IMG/VR virus record: IMGVR_UViG_3300010397_000003
Span: 1 to 64,000 of that record
Strand: one strand, 5' to 3'
From: a virus
DNA length: 64,000 nucleotides
Both the position numbers and the translations under genes were made by a program. The notes beneath the pieces are model-generated. The model was not told the DNA's origin, made no database searches, and saw only the letters and a list, made by a program, of their open reading frames with translations. Of this stretch, positions 16,089 to 23,281 are shown in pieces. The first letter of the stretch is position 1. Each line of letters begins with the position of its first letter.

Positions 16089-16804
16089 GCCGCTCTCCGT
16101 CCTGTCGCAAACCGCTGGCGGTCAAAATCCTTATTCTCTCGTCGCCGCACTCGGGCCATTTTCCGAGGCGGTTTGGTTCTGCGGCGAAGCTCTCGTTCTG
16201 CTATGTCCGTCGCTCGGGCGAGGTTGCGCTCCCATCGTTCCACTAGCGATTCGGCATAGAGTCTCGGCTGTGCAGTCTCCCAATAGTGAAATGTTTCAGG
16301 CGTCTCGCGGCTGATTTCCCCTGCGAGGATGGCGCGCGCCCGTTCCAGCTTGCGCTCACATTCGGCGATCCGCGGCCCTGAGTATCGACACAGAACGGTT
16401 TTGTTAAATTGCTCTTGTTGTTCGCGCTGATACTGAAGATGTTTCGAGTCGGGCCGTGTAGACACCTTGCGAATAGAAGCTATCGCCTCCCGCAGATCGC
16501 CCTCAGATGCGACCTCGTAAAACCGGATACCTCGCCGCTCGCAGACTGCTCGCTTCTGCTTGTCGGCCTCGATCTGGCGCTCAAAACCCTTGGCGTTTTT
16601 GTGGAAATGCGACGAGAATTGATAATGCTGAGGCCCCTGCACTTCGATTGCCGTACGAATGCTTGGAATGTAGATGTCGAGTTCCAAGCGTTGGCCCTCT
16701 GAATTCCTAAGCCAATCGGGGCGCACGTTTTCTTGAACCGCGTGACAGCCAAAGATTCGATCAACCTCTTTTACAGTTTGGGCCTGAAGGCGTGATGTAC
16801 CCAT
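16085..16804 (-). CDS. PD-(D/E)XK-type endonuclease
   Basis: 239 residues from ATG 16804. The N-terminal half carries ELDIYIP and AIEVQGPQHY, the D and E-x-Q/K pair of DUF559/DUF2726-like restriction-fold nucleases, then a helix ending in DKQKRAVCERRGIRFYEV. The C-terminal half is basic and helical and may bind DNA. The gene starts right after a terminator-type structure, so its expression may be attenuated. Confidence 0.65.
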   Translation of the reverse strand: MGTSRLQAQTVKEVDRIFGCHAVQENVRPDWLRNSEGQRLELDIYIPSIRTAIEVQGPQHYQFSSHFHKNAKGFERQIEADKQKRAVCERRGIRFYEVASEGDLREAIASIRKVSTRPDSKHLQYQREQQEQFNKTVLCRYSGPRIAECERKLERARAILAGEISRETPETFHYWETAQPRLYAESLVERWERNLARATDIAERELRRRTKPPRKMARVRRRENKDFDRQRFATGRRAA

Positions 16805-16920
16805 AAACAAAAACCCCTTAGCGAGATGCCTGGCGCTTTGGGAAGCAATTCAAATCCGAAGACAAGAATCAGTAACCAGAGCACCCCGCTAAAGGGTCTT
16901 CAGTCACGGTTGCTTCCCAA
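16805..16920 (-). promoter_or_regulatory. Structured leader with terminator and competing helix
   Basis: On the minus strand, CCCTTTAGCG (16896-16887) pairs with CGCTAAGGGG (16823-16814) and is followed by TTTTTGTTT: an intrinsic terminator ending at the endonuclease start. A perfect 11-bp inverted repeat, TTGGGAAGCAA/TTGCTTCCCAA (16920-16910 with 16848-16838), and an inner GAAGAC/GTCTTC pair cross the terminator helix, so the two folds exclude each other or form a pseudoknot. Not a riboswitch class I recognise. Confidence 0.6.
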
Positions 16921-16972
16921 TTCAACCGGCCAAATTGTCAACTTCATTTCTTATTCTCCATAGATTTTCAAC

Positions 16973-17155
16973 TTACGTTTTCCGGTTACCATGCCCAACG
17001 TGATACGGCCTTGCTCGGCATCGAAACTCTGCGCAGATGTAGACATGTAACTTCAAGGGATTCTTTCGATCTGGAATCATTTCTTGCCGGCGCAGTAGTG
17101 ACCTGATATGCGCCTCTGCCTTTCCCCTGGATTCGTGTCCTACTTTTCTGCACAT
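16973..17155 (-). CDS. Small Cys/His protein, 60 aa
   Basis: Basic protein ending VYICAEFRCRARPYHVGHG, like a widespread short phage family whose end reads C-x2/4-C-x-WHxGH and may bind zinc. AGGAATCAGGTGAG precedes the ATG. Role unknown. Confidence 0.6.
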   Translation of the reverse strand: MCRKVGHESRGKAEAHIRSLLRRQEMIPDRKNPLKLHVYICAEFRCRARPYHVGHGNRKT

Positions 17156-17156
17156 C

Positions 17157-17582
17157 TCACCTGATTCCTTTTTGTGCGACCATAGGGCATTCCACGGCGT
17201 TCGTTACGTTATGGGTGCGTGGCTCGCTTTCCGCTCGCTCAGTCAGCGTTACGTAACCAAGTTTCTCTTCTTCTTTTTCGAGCCAGTCTGCAATATCGGC
17301 GCGCGACCAGCGGTGGCTATCGTTTAAGTGAATGATTACGTCAGTCATGTCCACGGCATCTTCGTCTTGGCATTGACTAACCGGACAAGTTGAAGGCTCT
17401 TTGAGGTAGGGGTATTCTAATTCAGGAACCGCAGCGCTAACGCCTTCCAGACCGCCTGTCATTGCTTCATAGCCCGCGCCTATCGCGCACGTGCTTCCAT
17501 CGCGGTACATCTGGCGAAAGGACTGCGGCCGGAGCTTCGCCCCTTCTCGAATAGCCTCACTGAACGATGCGAATAGTTTCAT
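17157..17582 (-). CDS. Hypothetical protein, 141 aa, with repeat-derived C-terminal tail
   Basis: Residues 1-110 are a natural helical domain (LFASFSEAIREGAKL, STCAIGAGYEA). The last ~27 residues are encoded by a copy of the dispersed composite repeat; the tail resembles that of the protein at 29637 (both contain PR, then a NAV/DAV and PM). The leader has a perfect mini-hairpin and AGAGG. Confidence 0.6.
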   Translation of the reverse strand: MKLFASFSEAIREGAKLRPQSFRQMYRDGSTCAIGAGYEAMTGGLEGVSAAVPELEYPYLKEPSTCPVSQCQDEDAVDMTDVIIHLNDSHRWSRADIADWLEKEEEKLGYVTLTERAESEPRTHNVTNAVECPMVAQKGIR

Positions 17583-17596
17583 TGCGCTTTACCTCT

Positions 17597-17612
17597 GGCC
17601 GGTTTACCGGCC
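17597..17612 (-). promoter_or_regulatory. Pre-RBS hairpin, GTRAAC class
   Basis: GGCCGGTAAACCGGCC, a perfect 7-bp stem around AA, followed on the minus strand by AGAGG and the ATG at 17582. Upstream lies ACGTCAACGATTCG, shared with the leader at 20557. Confidence 0.6.
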
Positions 17613-17680
17613 CACGAATCGTTGACGTAACGAACGTCTTTAGTTGCCCTATGGCTTCACACTTCAAAAGTTCTGAGAAC

Positions 17681-17845
17681 TCAAGAGCGAGTGTCGCCGC
17701 CTACACGACACGCTGGAGTTTCCCCGCAGTCGCCAGCGGCATGTAGCCACCGACTTCGACCGCTCTCTCGATACATTGGCCGCATCATGCCTTGGATCGA
17801 CACGACAAACCGCTTAGATAGGCTTATCCACCACCTACCTGTCAC
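17681..17845 (-). CDS. Hypothetical basic protein, 54 aa, uncertain
   Basis: GTG-initiated frame in an otherwise gene-free 334-base gap. Arg/Trp-rich, two Cys near the end. Weak SD (AAGAG). The remainder of 17583-17916 carries a plus-oriented copy of the dispersed motif (17628-17661). Confidence 0.3.
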   Translation of the reverse strand: MTGRWWISLSKRFVVSIQGMMRPMYRESGRSRWLHAAGDCGETPACRVGGDTRS

Positions 17846-17916
17846 CAATGAATCTCTTTCAAATATCCGTTGCGCGACGCGCCCTCAGTTGCCTTCTCAC
17901 GCCCCCCGCGCAAGCC

Positions 17917-18156
17917 TTAAACGACTTCTTCGCTTAACGATCCATCGTCTCGAAGCCAGGTAATGCCCCTGACCTCGATTGCTCCAGTCATTGACGGCCA
18001 CGTCCTCCGGTCGTAAAACTGCGCCATCGCGTCGGGCCCGTCTTTGGCTGCGTCAATTTCACGCTCTCGCCAGTCTGGCCATTTCGCATTCGCTTTTAGT
18101 TCTTTGGTGCGATAGGTGATTAGGGCGCGTTGCGGTTTCTTGTCTTTGTCGTCCAT
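17917..18156 (-). CDS. Hypothetical protein, 79 aa
   Basis: AGGAGAAAC precedes the ATG at 18156 (a longer start is less likely). Charged, with WPDWREREIDAAKDG and a Trp-containing beta end (GAIEVRGITWLRD). Eight bases after the SSB-like gene. Confidence 0.55.
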   Translation of the reverse strand: MDDKDKKPQRALITYRTKELKANAKWPDWREREIDAAKDGPDAMAQFYDRRTWPSMTGAIEVRGITWLRDDGSLSEEVV

Positions 18157-18163
18157 GTTTCTC

Positions 18164-19027
18164 CTAGAAGGGCACGTCGTCATCCGATTGATCGTCGCCG
18201 ACAGATTTATTCAGCCGGAAGTTGTCTAGCTTCTCGCTTAACGCTTGAATCAAATCTTCTGTCTGCTCGAAGGAGAGACCGGCAGCGCCCTTGGTCGTTT
18301 CAAACTTCTCGTTCACGTACTGGTCAAGTCTGGCTGGGCTGAATGGCGGCTCGTAGCCTTCATCGTTTAGCAGCTTGCACGCGCTCCGCACGCCCTTCAT
18401 CAGCGCTTCCTTGCGCTCGGCCATTAGATTGCCCTGCGGCGGCTCAGAGGCCGGAGAATCGCCCAGGATGACGTTGTGACGCTGCGCGTCAATGCAGACC
18501 GTAGCGAAGCAGGCTTGCTTGGCCTGATCGTCCACAAGGTTCAAAGCAGTAATGAGTTCAATGGCAACATCGGCACAGCCCAGAAGGTGCGTCTTAAAAC
18601 TTTCGGCGTCGTATCTCTGTGGCGCCGAATACTCTACGCGGGTGTCAGGCTTGTGACCGTTCCCGTTCGATTTGGCCGGCGCAGTTGTTCCGTTTCCGTT
18701 CTGCCATTCCCACTTGGCCGAGCCCGTAACAACGATCTGATCGAAGGTCTTATCTCTGTATTGCTCATGCTGAACGCTAAGACCTGTCAGTCCGTGCTGC
18801 TTTGAATGGTTCGCTTTGAGTATGACCGTTTGCCCGGCCTTATCGTTTCCGACAGCATCGACATTCTTTAGTTTTAATCGCCCGCCACCGGCCAGTTGTA
18901 GTGTTTGAAACGACCACGGGCCATGTTCACCTTCGCCCGATTTTCGCTCGTAAACTTTGTCGATCTTTACTGTCACCTCTGGCGGCGTGAACCCGTCTGG
19001 CTGCTGTAAAATTTCTTGTAAATCCAT
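18164..19027 (-). CDS. SSB-like protein with acidic C-terminal tip
   Basis: 287 residues. N-terminal ~100 residues are beta-rich and OB-like (VTVKIDKVYERKSGEGEHG, LQLAGGGRLKLKN); an Asn/Gly linker follows, then a helical domain with HLLGCADVAIELI, and the protein ends DDQSDDDVPF. That acidic tip with terminal Pro-Phe is the protein-recruiting tail of single-strand binding proteins. Adjacent to an exonuclease, it probably protects or anneals single-stranded DNA during phage recombination. Confidence 0.7.
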   Translation of the reverse strand: MDLQEILQQPDGFTPPEVTVKIDKVYERKSGEGEHGPWSFQTLQLAGGGRLKLKNVDAVGNDKAGQTVILKANHSKQHGLTGLSVQHEQYRDKTFDQIVVTGSAKWEWQNGNGTTAPAKSNGNGHKPDTRVEYSAPQRYDAESFKTHLLGCADVAIELITALNLVDDQAKQACFATVCIDAQRHNVILGDSPASEPPQGNLMAERKEALMKGVRSACKLLNDEGYEPPFSPARLDQYVNEKFETTKGAAGLSFEQTEDLIQALSEKLDNFRLNKSVGDDQSDDDVPF

Positions 19028-19035
19028 AAGACTCC

Positions 19036-19713
19036 TTATGCGGCTCGCTTCTTGAGCCTTTTGTCGATGTCGTACGCTTCTCGAAAGAGAATAAACTGAC
19101 GCCAGCCATCATCAAGATTCTCGAAATAGTGATGACTAAAATCTGCTTCGTCGCGGCTGAATCGGCATAGATGGAATCCGCCCTCGATTGGCTGATCAGG
19201 GAAGTTTTCTTCCCAAAGAGCTTTGTACGCCGCTACCTGTACCAAGGCATCCCGATAGATAGCCGATGAAGTTTTCCAGTCTGCGAGGCTTCGTACGCCG
19301 TCAATTTCCACAACTGCGATTCCGTCAAACGTGCCGCCGAATTTATACTTCTCAGACACTAGGGCCATTTCCGTTTTGACCACCGAGAGTTTCGTGGTTC
19401 GTTCCCAATTCAAATAGTTTTCATAGGCGCGGTTCGCTCTTTCCAGAATCTCCGGCGAAACCTTTTCCGCTTCAATCATCGCCGTGATTTCCGCGTCAGA
19501 CTTTCCGGTGATGTGATACTCGACTAGCGCGTGGGCGATGGTTCCAGCTTGCGCGGCGTCGTCCTTCGTCTCGCGGAAGTCGAACCCGTTGCGACCCTGA
19601 TCCCAAGCCCAATAGATGATGCCGCCAGAGTCCTTAAAGCGTCCGATGATGGTCGTGACGCCAGGGACTTTTGTGCCGTCCGCGAGGTGATATCCGCCTT
19701 TAGGCCGCGACAT
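19036..19713 (-). CDS. PD-(D/E)XK exonuclease (RecB/Cas4-like)
   Basis: 225 residues. Helical start with GVTTIIGRFKD, AGTIAHALVEYH (the conserved G-x-x-x-H), then FGGTFDGIA (catalytic Asp), SLADWKTSSAIY (D-x-K) and QVAAYKALW (the Q-x-x-x-Y helix). These five elements in order define RecB-type nucleases. With the SSB-like protein it forms a likely recombination pair. Confidence 0.82.
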   Translation of the reverse strand: MSRPKGGYHLADGTKVPGVTTIIGRFKDSGGIIYWAWDQGRNGFDFRETKDDAAQAGTIAHALVEYHITGKSDAEITAMIEAEKVSPEILERANRAYENYLNWERTTKLSVVKTEMALVSEKYKFGGTFDGIAVVEIDGVRSLADWKTSSAIYRDALVQVAAYKALWEENFPDQPIEGGFHLCRFSRDEADFSHHYFENLDDGWRQFILFREAYDIDKRLKKRAA

Positions 19714-19822
19714 TTAACGCCTCCACTTGCTCCCGACGCTCCACTGAATCCGCCCAGACGCACATCTCGCATCTGCACGTCGCTGAATCGTGAATACCTG
19801 TCATGTTCGGCGCTTCATTCAT
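19700..19822 (-). CDS. Small CxCxxC protein, 40 aa
   Basis: GAGAG precedes the ATG; contains TCRCEMC. It overlaps the exonuclease start by 14 bases and sits between it and 19828, filling the gap exactly. Likely a zinc-binding or redox-sensitive peptide. Confidence 0.5.
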   Translation of the reverse strand: MNEAPNMTGIHDSATCRCEMCVWADSVERREQVEALNVAA

Positions 19823-19827
19823 CTCTC

Positions 19828-20217
19828 TCACACTCCACCAGGGACTATGCGACTCACAATTCCATACCTAAATGCTTCAATTCTCTCCGTCCGGTTCAGC
19901 CGCCAGCAGATCAACTTTTCGTTCATCCCCGGCCGATTCTGATTTCGCCGATCTATCGTGACGACTCCATTGATCGCTTCGTAGTGCGCCACGCGATCCG
20001 CTTCTTCTCTTTCTTCGTCCGTTAAGGGCTTAACTGGTATCCGAGGATCGGGCATTGCCGGAAGAATCTTGGCGATCTCTTTCTTGGCCCGCTCGGCACC
20101 TAATCTCGTTTGGGCATAAGCGATTATTTTTTTGCCGTAGTACAAGTCCCATCGGTGACGCGGAAACGGGCCAGCAGGATTCGCGGGCAGGATGTGAATC
20201 GACATGCTTCCGATCAT
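19828..20217 (-). CDS. Hypothetical protein, 129 aa
   Basis: GGAAGGTAAAGCA precedes the ATG. N-terminal WDLYYGKKIIAYAQTRLGAE suggests a small alpha/beta fold; the middle is charged (LTDEEREEADRVAHYEAI). No family. Confidence 0.6.
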   Translation of the reverse strand: MIGSMSIHILPANPAGPFPRHRWDLYYGKKIIAYAQTRLGAERAKKEIAKILPAMPDPRIPVKPLTDEEREEADRVAHYEAINGVVTIDRRNQNRPGMNEKLICWRLNRTERIEAFRYGIVSRIVPGGV

Positions 20218-20231
20218 TGCTTTACCTTCCC

Positions 20232-20543
20232 TTAGAACGCCGTCGCAGCTTTGGGATTTGTGATATGCCCGATCCCGCTTTCCGGCTTGACTTCATCTGC
20301 GAATAGCGGCCTGAACCATGCTTGCGGGCACTCCGCGTCGATGTACTCAAGGCCGTGGCGTTTGACCGTCAACCAGAGAACGCCAAGCATTTGCGGCGGG
20401 TAGCCGTTCGCGTTATCGCTCCACTGCTGCGCCATTGATTCGTTCTCCGGCGCGGCCTTGACTCGCTCGACAACCGCATCAACTTGAGCCGGAAACATGC
20501 CGCAGTTCGTTAGCCGTTCGCGCATTACCTGTTCAAAGGTCAT
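20232..20543 (-). CDS. Conserved phage protein, 103 aa
   Basis: Matches a common small phage protein pattern: MTFEQVMRERLTNCGMF, AVVERVKAAPEN, then YPPQMLGVLW and ECPQAWFRPLF. Function not established. Its leader has the mini-hairpin at 20557. Confidence 0.65.
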   Translation of the reverse strand: MTFEQVMRERLTNCGMFPAQVDAVVERVKAAPENESMAQQWSDNANGYPPQMLGVLWLTVKRHGLEYIDAECPQAWFRPLFADEVKPESGIGHITNPKAATAF

Positions 20544-20556
20544 CTGCTTTACTCTC

Positions 20557-20568
20557 GCGGTTTACCGC
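20557..20568 (-). promoter_or_regulatory. Pre-RBS hairpin, GTRAAC class
   Basis: Minus strand GCGGTAAACCGC followed by GAGAGTAAAGCAG and the ATG at 20543. Same layout and same upstream ACGTCAACGA block as the leader at 17597, with a shorter but still perfect stem. Confidence 0.6.
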
Positions 20569-20584
20569 TTCGATTCGTTGACGT

Positions 20585-20705
20585 GTCGGACGCCTTGAGA
20601 ACTACCTTGGGCCTCAATCCCTGAATCCTATTTGTCAAAGCCTCGGGCATTCATGGACGCCCGTTTCTATCTGGGTGCGTGGCTCACTTTTTCGCTCGCT
20701 CAAGC
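20585..20705. repeat. Composite repeat copies between 20543 and 20700
   Basis: No gene in 20569-20699. A plus-oriented motif (GGACGCCTTGAGAACTACC, 20587-20605) and a minus-oriented copy (GAGCGAGCGAAAAAGTGAGCC, shortened here to its core, then GTCCATGAATGCCC) lie head to head. The stop codon of the Ala-rich gene overlaps the repeat. Confidence 0.5.
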
Positions 20706-21455
20706 CGCTTTCTTTTGCCTTGGAGCGAGGTCTAACCACTTACTTCCCGGCGTTTTGAATTTGATGCAGGCTTGGACGCAGATTTCAGCGGCGATATTCA
20801 GGATTTCATCGCGGGCTTTAGCTCGCGCATAAGCAGCAGCAGCATCAGCAGCATAAGCAGCAGCATCAGCAGCATAAGCAGCAGCATCAGCAGCATCAGC
20901 AGCAGCAGCATCAGCAGCATAAGCAGCAGCATCAGCAGCATAAGCAGCAGCAGCAGCATAAGCAGCATAAGCAGCACGGCACGCCTTACGGGCGTTTTCG
21001 GCGGCCTCTCGCGTGCCCTCGTTCTCGCAGCGGAGCGCGGCTTCGACAATGGCTCCAGCGTGAATTTTATCTTTGAATCTCAGCGCGGTAGCGCGAAGCG
21101 TGACGGGAAGAATCTGGCGAATCACTTGCTCCGCGAGGTGCATCACGAACTCTTTACGGAGTTGGCGATTCTCAGGCAGGTCAAGGAACTCGCTTCCAAG
21201 TTGAGCGATCGCCGCGCGTCTCATCCCTGCGGTTCGGGCCGCATTACTTGACCACGCTGCATCGTTGATTCGGATTTTGTATCGCCGGATGCAATTCGCT
21301 ACGCACTCCGGCTGATCGCCGTGCGGTAATTCGAGCGCATAGCAGATGGCCGCTTCAACGCACATCTTTCCCGGCTTCGCGACGCCTAAGCCGGACACAA
21401 GACCAGCATCCACGACCCCTAAAACCTTCCGCGCATGGTTTTTGGTTAGCTTCAC
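20700..21455 (-). CDS. Ala-rich repeat protein, 251 aa
   Basis: GTG start after GAAGGAGAAAGACG and a GCCGC hairpin; a longer in-frame start is less likely. Residues about 1-150 are a natural globular part (KVLGVVDAGLVSGLG, GDQPECVANCIRRY). Then ~50 residues of AAYAADAAA-type repeats written in GCA/GCT/TAT/GAT-like codons, and a C-terminal helix (EILNIAAEICVQACIKF). Related phage proteins with this Ala/Asp/Tyr repeat exist; function unknown. The repeat is a DNA microsatellite likely to vary in length. Confidence 0.7.
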   Translation of the reverse strand: MKLTKNHARKVLGVVDAGLVSGLGVAKPGKMCVEAAICYALELPHGDQPECVANCIRRYKIRINDAAWSSNAARTAGMRRAAIAQLGSEFLDLPENRQLRKEFVMHLAEQVIRQILPVTLRATALRFKDKIHAGAIVEAALRCENEGTREAAENARKACRAAYAAYAAAAAYAADAAAYAADAAAADAADAAAYAADAAAYAADAAAAYARAKARDEILNIAAEICVQACIKFKTPGSKWLDLAPRQKKAA

Positions 21456-21469
21456 CGTCTTTCTCCTTC

Positions 21470-21482
21470 GCCGCAAGGCGGC
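21470..21482 (-). promoter_or_regulatory. Pre-RBS hairpin, GCCGC class
   Basis: Minus strand GCCGC-CTT-GCGGC followed by GAAGGAG and the GTG at 21455. The identical 13-mer precedes the Nudix gene at 27301. Confidence 0.6.
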
Positions 21483-21514
21483 CCCACACTCTTTACTAAA
21501 ACGGGCGTCTTGAT

Positions 21515-21739
21515 TCACCCTTTGGCTTCAGCCCTGCGGTTCGTGCGGTGTTTTAGGTATTCGCTAGCCCTGAACAGTCCCGCGATTCCTGACGCGATCT
21601 GCTTCCGGTAATTCTTGAAAGAGAACGCCGGAGCCTGACCGGGTTTACGCTGTTTGTTGTCGCCGTACCTGTTACACCGAGTCCCGACAAACATTTCAGA
21701 CTGGTTCCGCTTGATGTTTCTGATTGATGTTCCGTTCAT
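21515..21739 (-). CDS. Hypothetical basic protein, 74 aa
   Basis: GAGGGAAAAATC precedes the ATG. Basic, Asn/Arg-rich, no domain recognised. The gap to the RHH gene (21740-21929) holds only a weak GGCTGC/GCAGCC hairpin near 21890-21913. Confidence 0.5.
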   Translation of the reverse strand: MNGTSIRNIKRNQSEMFVGTRCNRYGDNKQRKPGQAPAFSFKNYRKQIASGIAGLFRASEYLKHRTNRRAEAKG

Positions 21740-21929
21740 GATTTTTCCCTCTATGTCCGTATCCGTACTGTCAATCTCACCTGACTTCCGCCGACATTTC
21801 ACGTAACTTTGAATCTTGACGATTTTCTTGCTTTAGGCTTAACCTCAGTCCACTAAGGAAAACCCCTATTCCCCCATGCCCGCGTTTTCGGCTGCGACTT
21901 TCAGGCAGCCTTAATTTGGAGCAAACGAG

Positions 21930-22112
21930 CTACGCAGCTGACACTTGCTTAATCGCGCCCTGAACATCTGGCGATTCATCGATCAGCTTCTTGATAACTT
22001 TTGAAACGGATCGGTCGTCAGCTTTGGCTACGAGCTTGAGGGCTTCCGCCGTGACGGGCGTAACCATCGCTCCCACGAGCACTAAATCTGTTTTTTTCTT
22101 TTTCTTAGCCAT
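21930..22112 (-). CDS. Ribbon-helix-helix protein (left side of the switch)
   Basis: 60 residues: Lys-rich start, beta strand (DLVLVGAMVTPVTAE), helix (EALKLVAKADDRSVS) and second helix (KVIKKLIDES), the Arc/MetJ-like RHH layout. The first gene of the minus-strand early operon, divergent from another RHH gene at 22195, so probably an autoregulated switch repressor. Its start lies about eight bases from the predicted -10, so the message may lack a leader. Confidence 0.7.
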   Translation of the reverse strand: MAKKKKKTDLVLVGAMVTPVTAEALKLVAKADDRSVSKVIKKLIDESPDVQGAIKQVSAA

Positions 22113-22119
22113 CGGCCTA

Positions 22120-22149
22120 AGAATAACCTTAAAGGTTTTTGAAAGTCAA
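22120..22149 (-). promoter_or_regulatory. Leftward promoter with embedded operator
   Basis: Minus strand TTGACT (22149-22144), then TATTCT (22125-22120) with an 18-base spacer. Between them is the perfect inverted repeat AACCTT-A-AAGGTT (22125-22137). The same sequence abuts a rightward TTGAAA-16-TAGGAA candidate (22139-22166) for the gene at 22195. Confidence 0.6.
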
Positions 22150-22194
22150 TAGAAATTATTTAGGAAGATAAATCTAGCAGAGGAGTCTTAAGAG

Positions 22195-22422
22195 ATGGTA
22201 AAAAAGCGCGTGCCTAAGGAGAACCGCGATGCCAAAATGATCGGGTTTCTCGCTACGCCTACCCTTCGTGCGGAATTAGAGCGGATAGCCGAGTATGAAG
22301 AACGCTCCCTCAGCTATGTTTGCTTTGCATTGGTTCAAAAAGGACTGGACACATACCAGCAGGATCATGATCTGCGCAGCCCTCGCAACCTTCCCGCGCG
22401 TAAAAGTAAGAACAGTCCATAA
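22195..22422 (+). CDS. Ribbon-helix-helix protein (right side of the switch)
   Basis: 75 residues: basic start, beta strand (AKMIGFLATPTLRAELERIA), helix EYEERSLSYVCFALV, then a charged tail. AGGAG lies about ten bases upstream. Likely the counterpart of the RHH protein at 21930, each controlling one early arm. Confidence 0.7.
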   Translation: MVKKRVPKENRDAKMIGFLATPTLRAELERIAEYEERSLSYVCFALVQKGLDTYQQDHDLRSPRNLPARKSKNSP

Positions 22423-22476
22423 TTGTCCCCGTTTGACCGCCCCGGCATCCATCTAATTTTGGGAGGTTCCGCCAAA

Positions 22477-22683
22477 ATGGAACGCATTGATCTTATTGAC
22501 CGCCTTCTCCCCGCACCCTCGCACACCCTTGTCGTGGAAACCCCAAAAGGGGAACTGATCCTGGTATCCACAGAGCGAAAACCTAAGCGCGGAGATACGG
22601 TCTTCGTGGATGAGGCTTTTAAGAAGTATCGCAGAGGAGCGGCCATCACTGGCGTTGCCTACTGCGTGATCTCCTTCCTCTAA
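22477..22683 (+). CDS. Hypothetical protein, 68 aa
   Basis: GGGAGG nine bases before the ATG decides the start. Beta-rich (TLVVETPKGELILVS, then RGDTVFVDEAF); the GD-x-VFVD strand recalls LexA/S24 folds, but no Ser-Lys dyad is present, so I do not call it a peptidase. Confidence 0.55.
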   Translation: MERIDLIDRLLPAPSHTLVVETPKGELILVSTERKPKRGDTVFVDEAFKKYRRGAAITGVAYCVISFL

Positions 22684-22727
22684 AAACCGCCTAGTTTTAG
22701 CCCCATTAAATTTAAGTGCGAAAAGTC

Positions 22728-22757
22728 TTGACTTTTGTCTTAAAGGTTCTTTAGAAT
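22728..22757 (+). promoter_or_regulatory. Rightward promoter with operator half-site
   Basis: TTGACT (22728-22733), 18-base spacer and TAGAAT (22752-22757). The spacer contains CTTAAAGGTT (22739-22748), matching the operator at 22125-22137. The predicted start of transcription is within about six bases of the ATG at 22770. Confidence 0.65.
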
Positions 22758-22769
22758 GCTTCAAAGCCC

Positions 22770-23270
22770 ATGAAGCACCTATACATCGGAATGCAAGAAC
22801 AGCGGCGGGTGAGGGACTTTTTGTTTCGCCACCTGCACCTGCTCGGACGCGACGAGCAAAACATTCTTGTTCTGAGGTATGGCGTGATCAAGGTGGGGCG
22901 TGTTGGCTGGGGCGAGGTGGCGGCGCTTTTGGGCATTCAGCCTGTTGAACGTGTCCATCAACACCACGCCGCCGCGCTTAAGAAAATCGTAAGACTTTCC
23001 CGCGAAGATATTCCGCCGTCGCTGCGTTGGGACTCAGAAAACGAATATGCGCAGCAAAAGCGTCGCGCCCGTAGACTGCTCATCGCTGCCATTAATACAG
23101 GACGAGTAGAGCGAAAACCGTGTGAAAAGTGCGGCAATCCCAAGTCTGAGGGCCACCACCCTGACTATTCCAAAGCCTTAGAAGTTGTCTGGCTATGCCA
23201 TGCCGATCACGCGGTCGAACACGCAAGGTTGCGGAATAAGTTAAAGCAGTCACAACTCAAAGCAGCCTAG
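22770..23270 (+). CDS. Sigma-region-4-like HTH fused to HNH-type zinc domain
   Basis: 166 residues. Residues about 20-75 resemble sigma region 4 or a LuxR-type HTH (RDEQNILVLRYGVIKVGRV, then GEVAALLGIQPVERVHQHHAAALKKI). Residues about 112-155 are the zinc module seen in phage HNH-like proteins: CEKCG, GHHPDYSKALEVVWLC and a final H-x4-H. No complete HNH catalytic site is obvious. First strongly promoted gene of the right arm; may be a transcription factor that activates it. Confidence 0.65.
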   Translation: MKHLYIGMQEQRRVRDFLFRHLHLLGRDEQNILVLRYGVIKVGRVGWGEVAALLGIQPVERVHQHHAAALKKIVRLSREDIPPSLRWDSENEYAQQKRRARRLLIAAINTGRVERKPCEKCGNPKSEGHHPDYSKALEVVWLCHADHAVEHARLRNKLKQSQLKAA

Positions 23271-23281
23271 AGGGAACATTC

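Noticed and set aside
20820-20975. CAGCAGCATAAG-type repeat as an iteron origin or CRISPR array
   Set aside because: Continuous in-frame Ala/Asp/Tyr codons of the gene at 20700; no spacers and no flanking origin features.
22477-22683. S24/LexA-type peptidase
   Set aside because: Only one similar beta strand; no Ser-Lys dyad or cleavage site, and the protein is too short.
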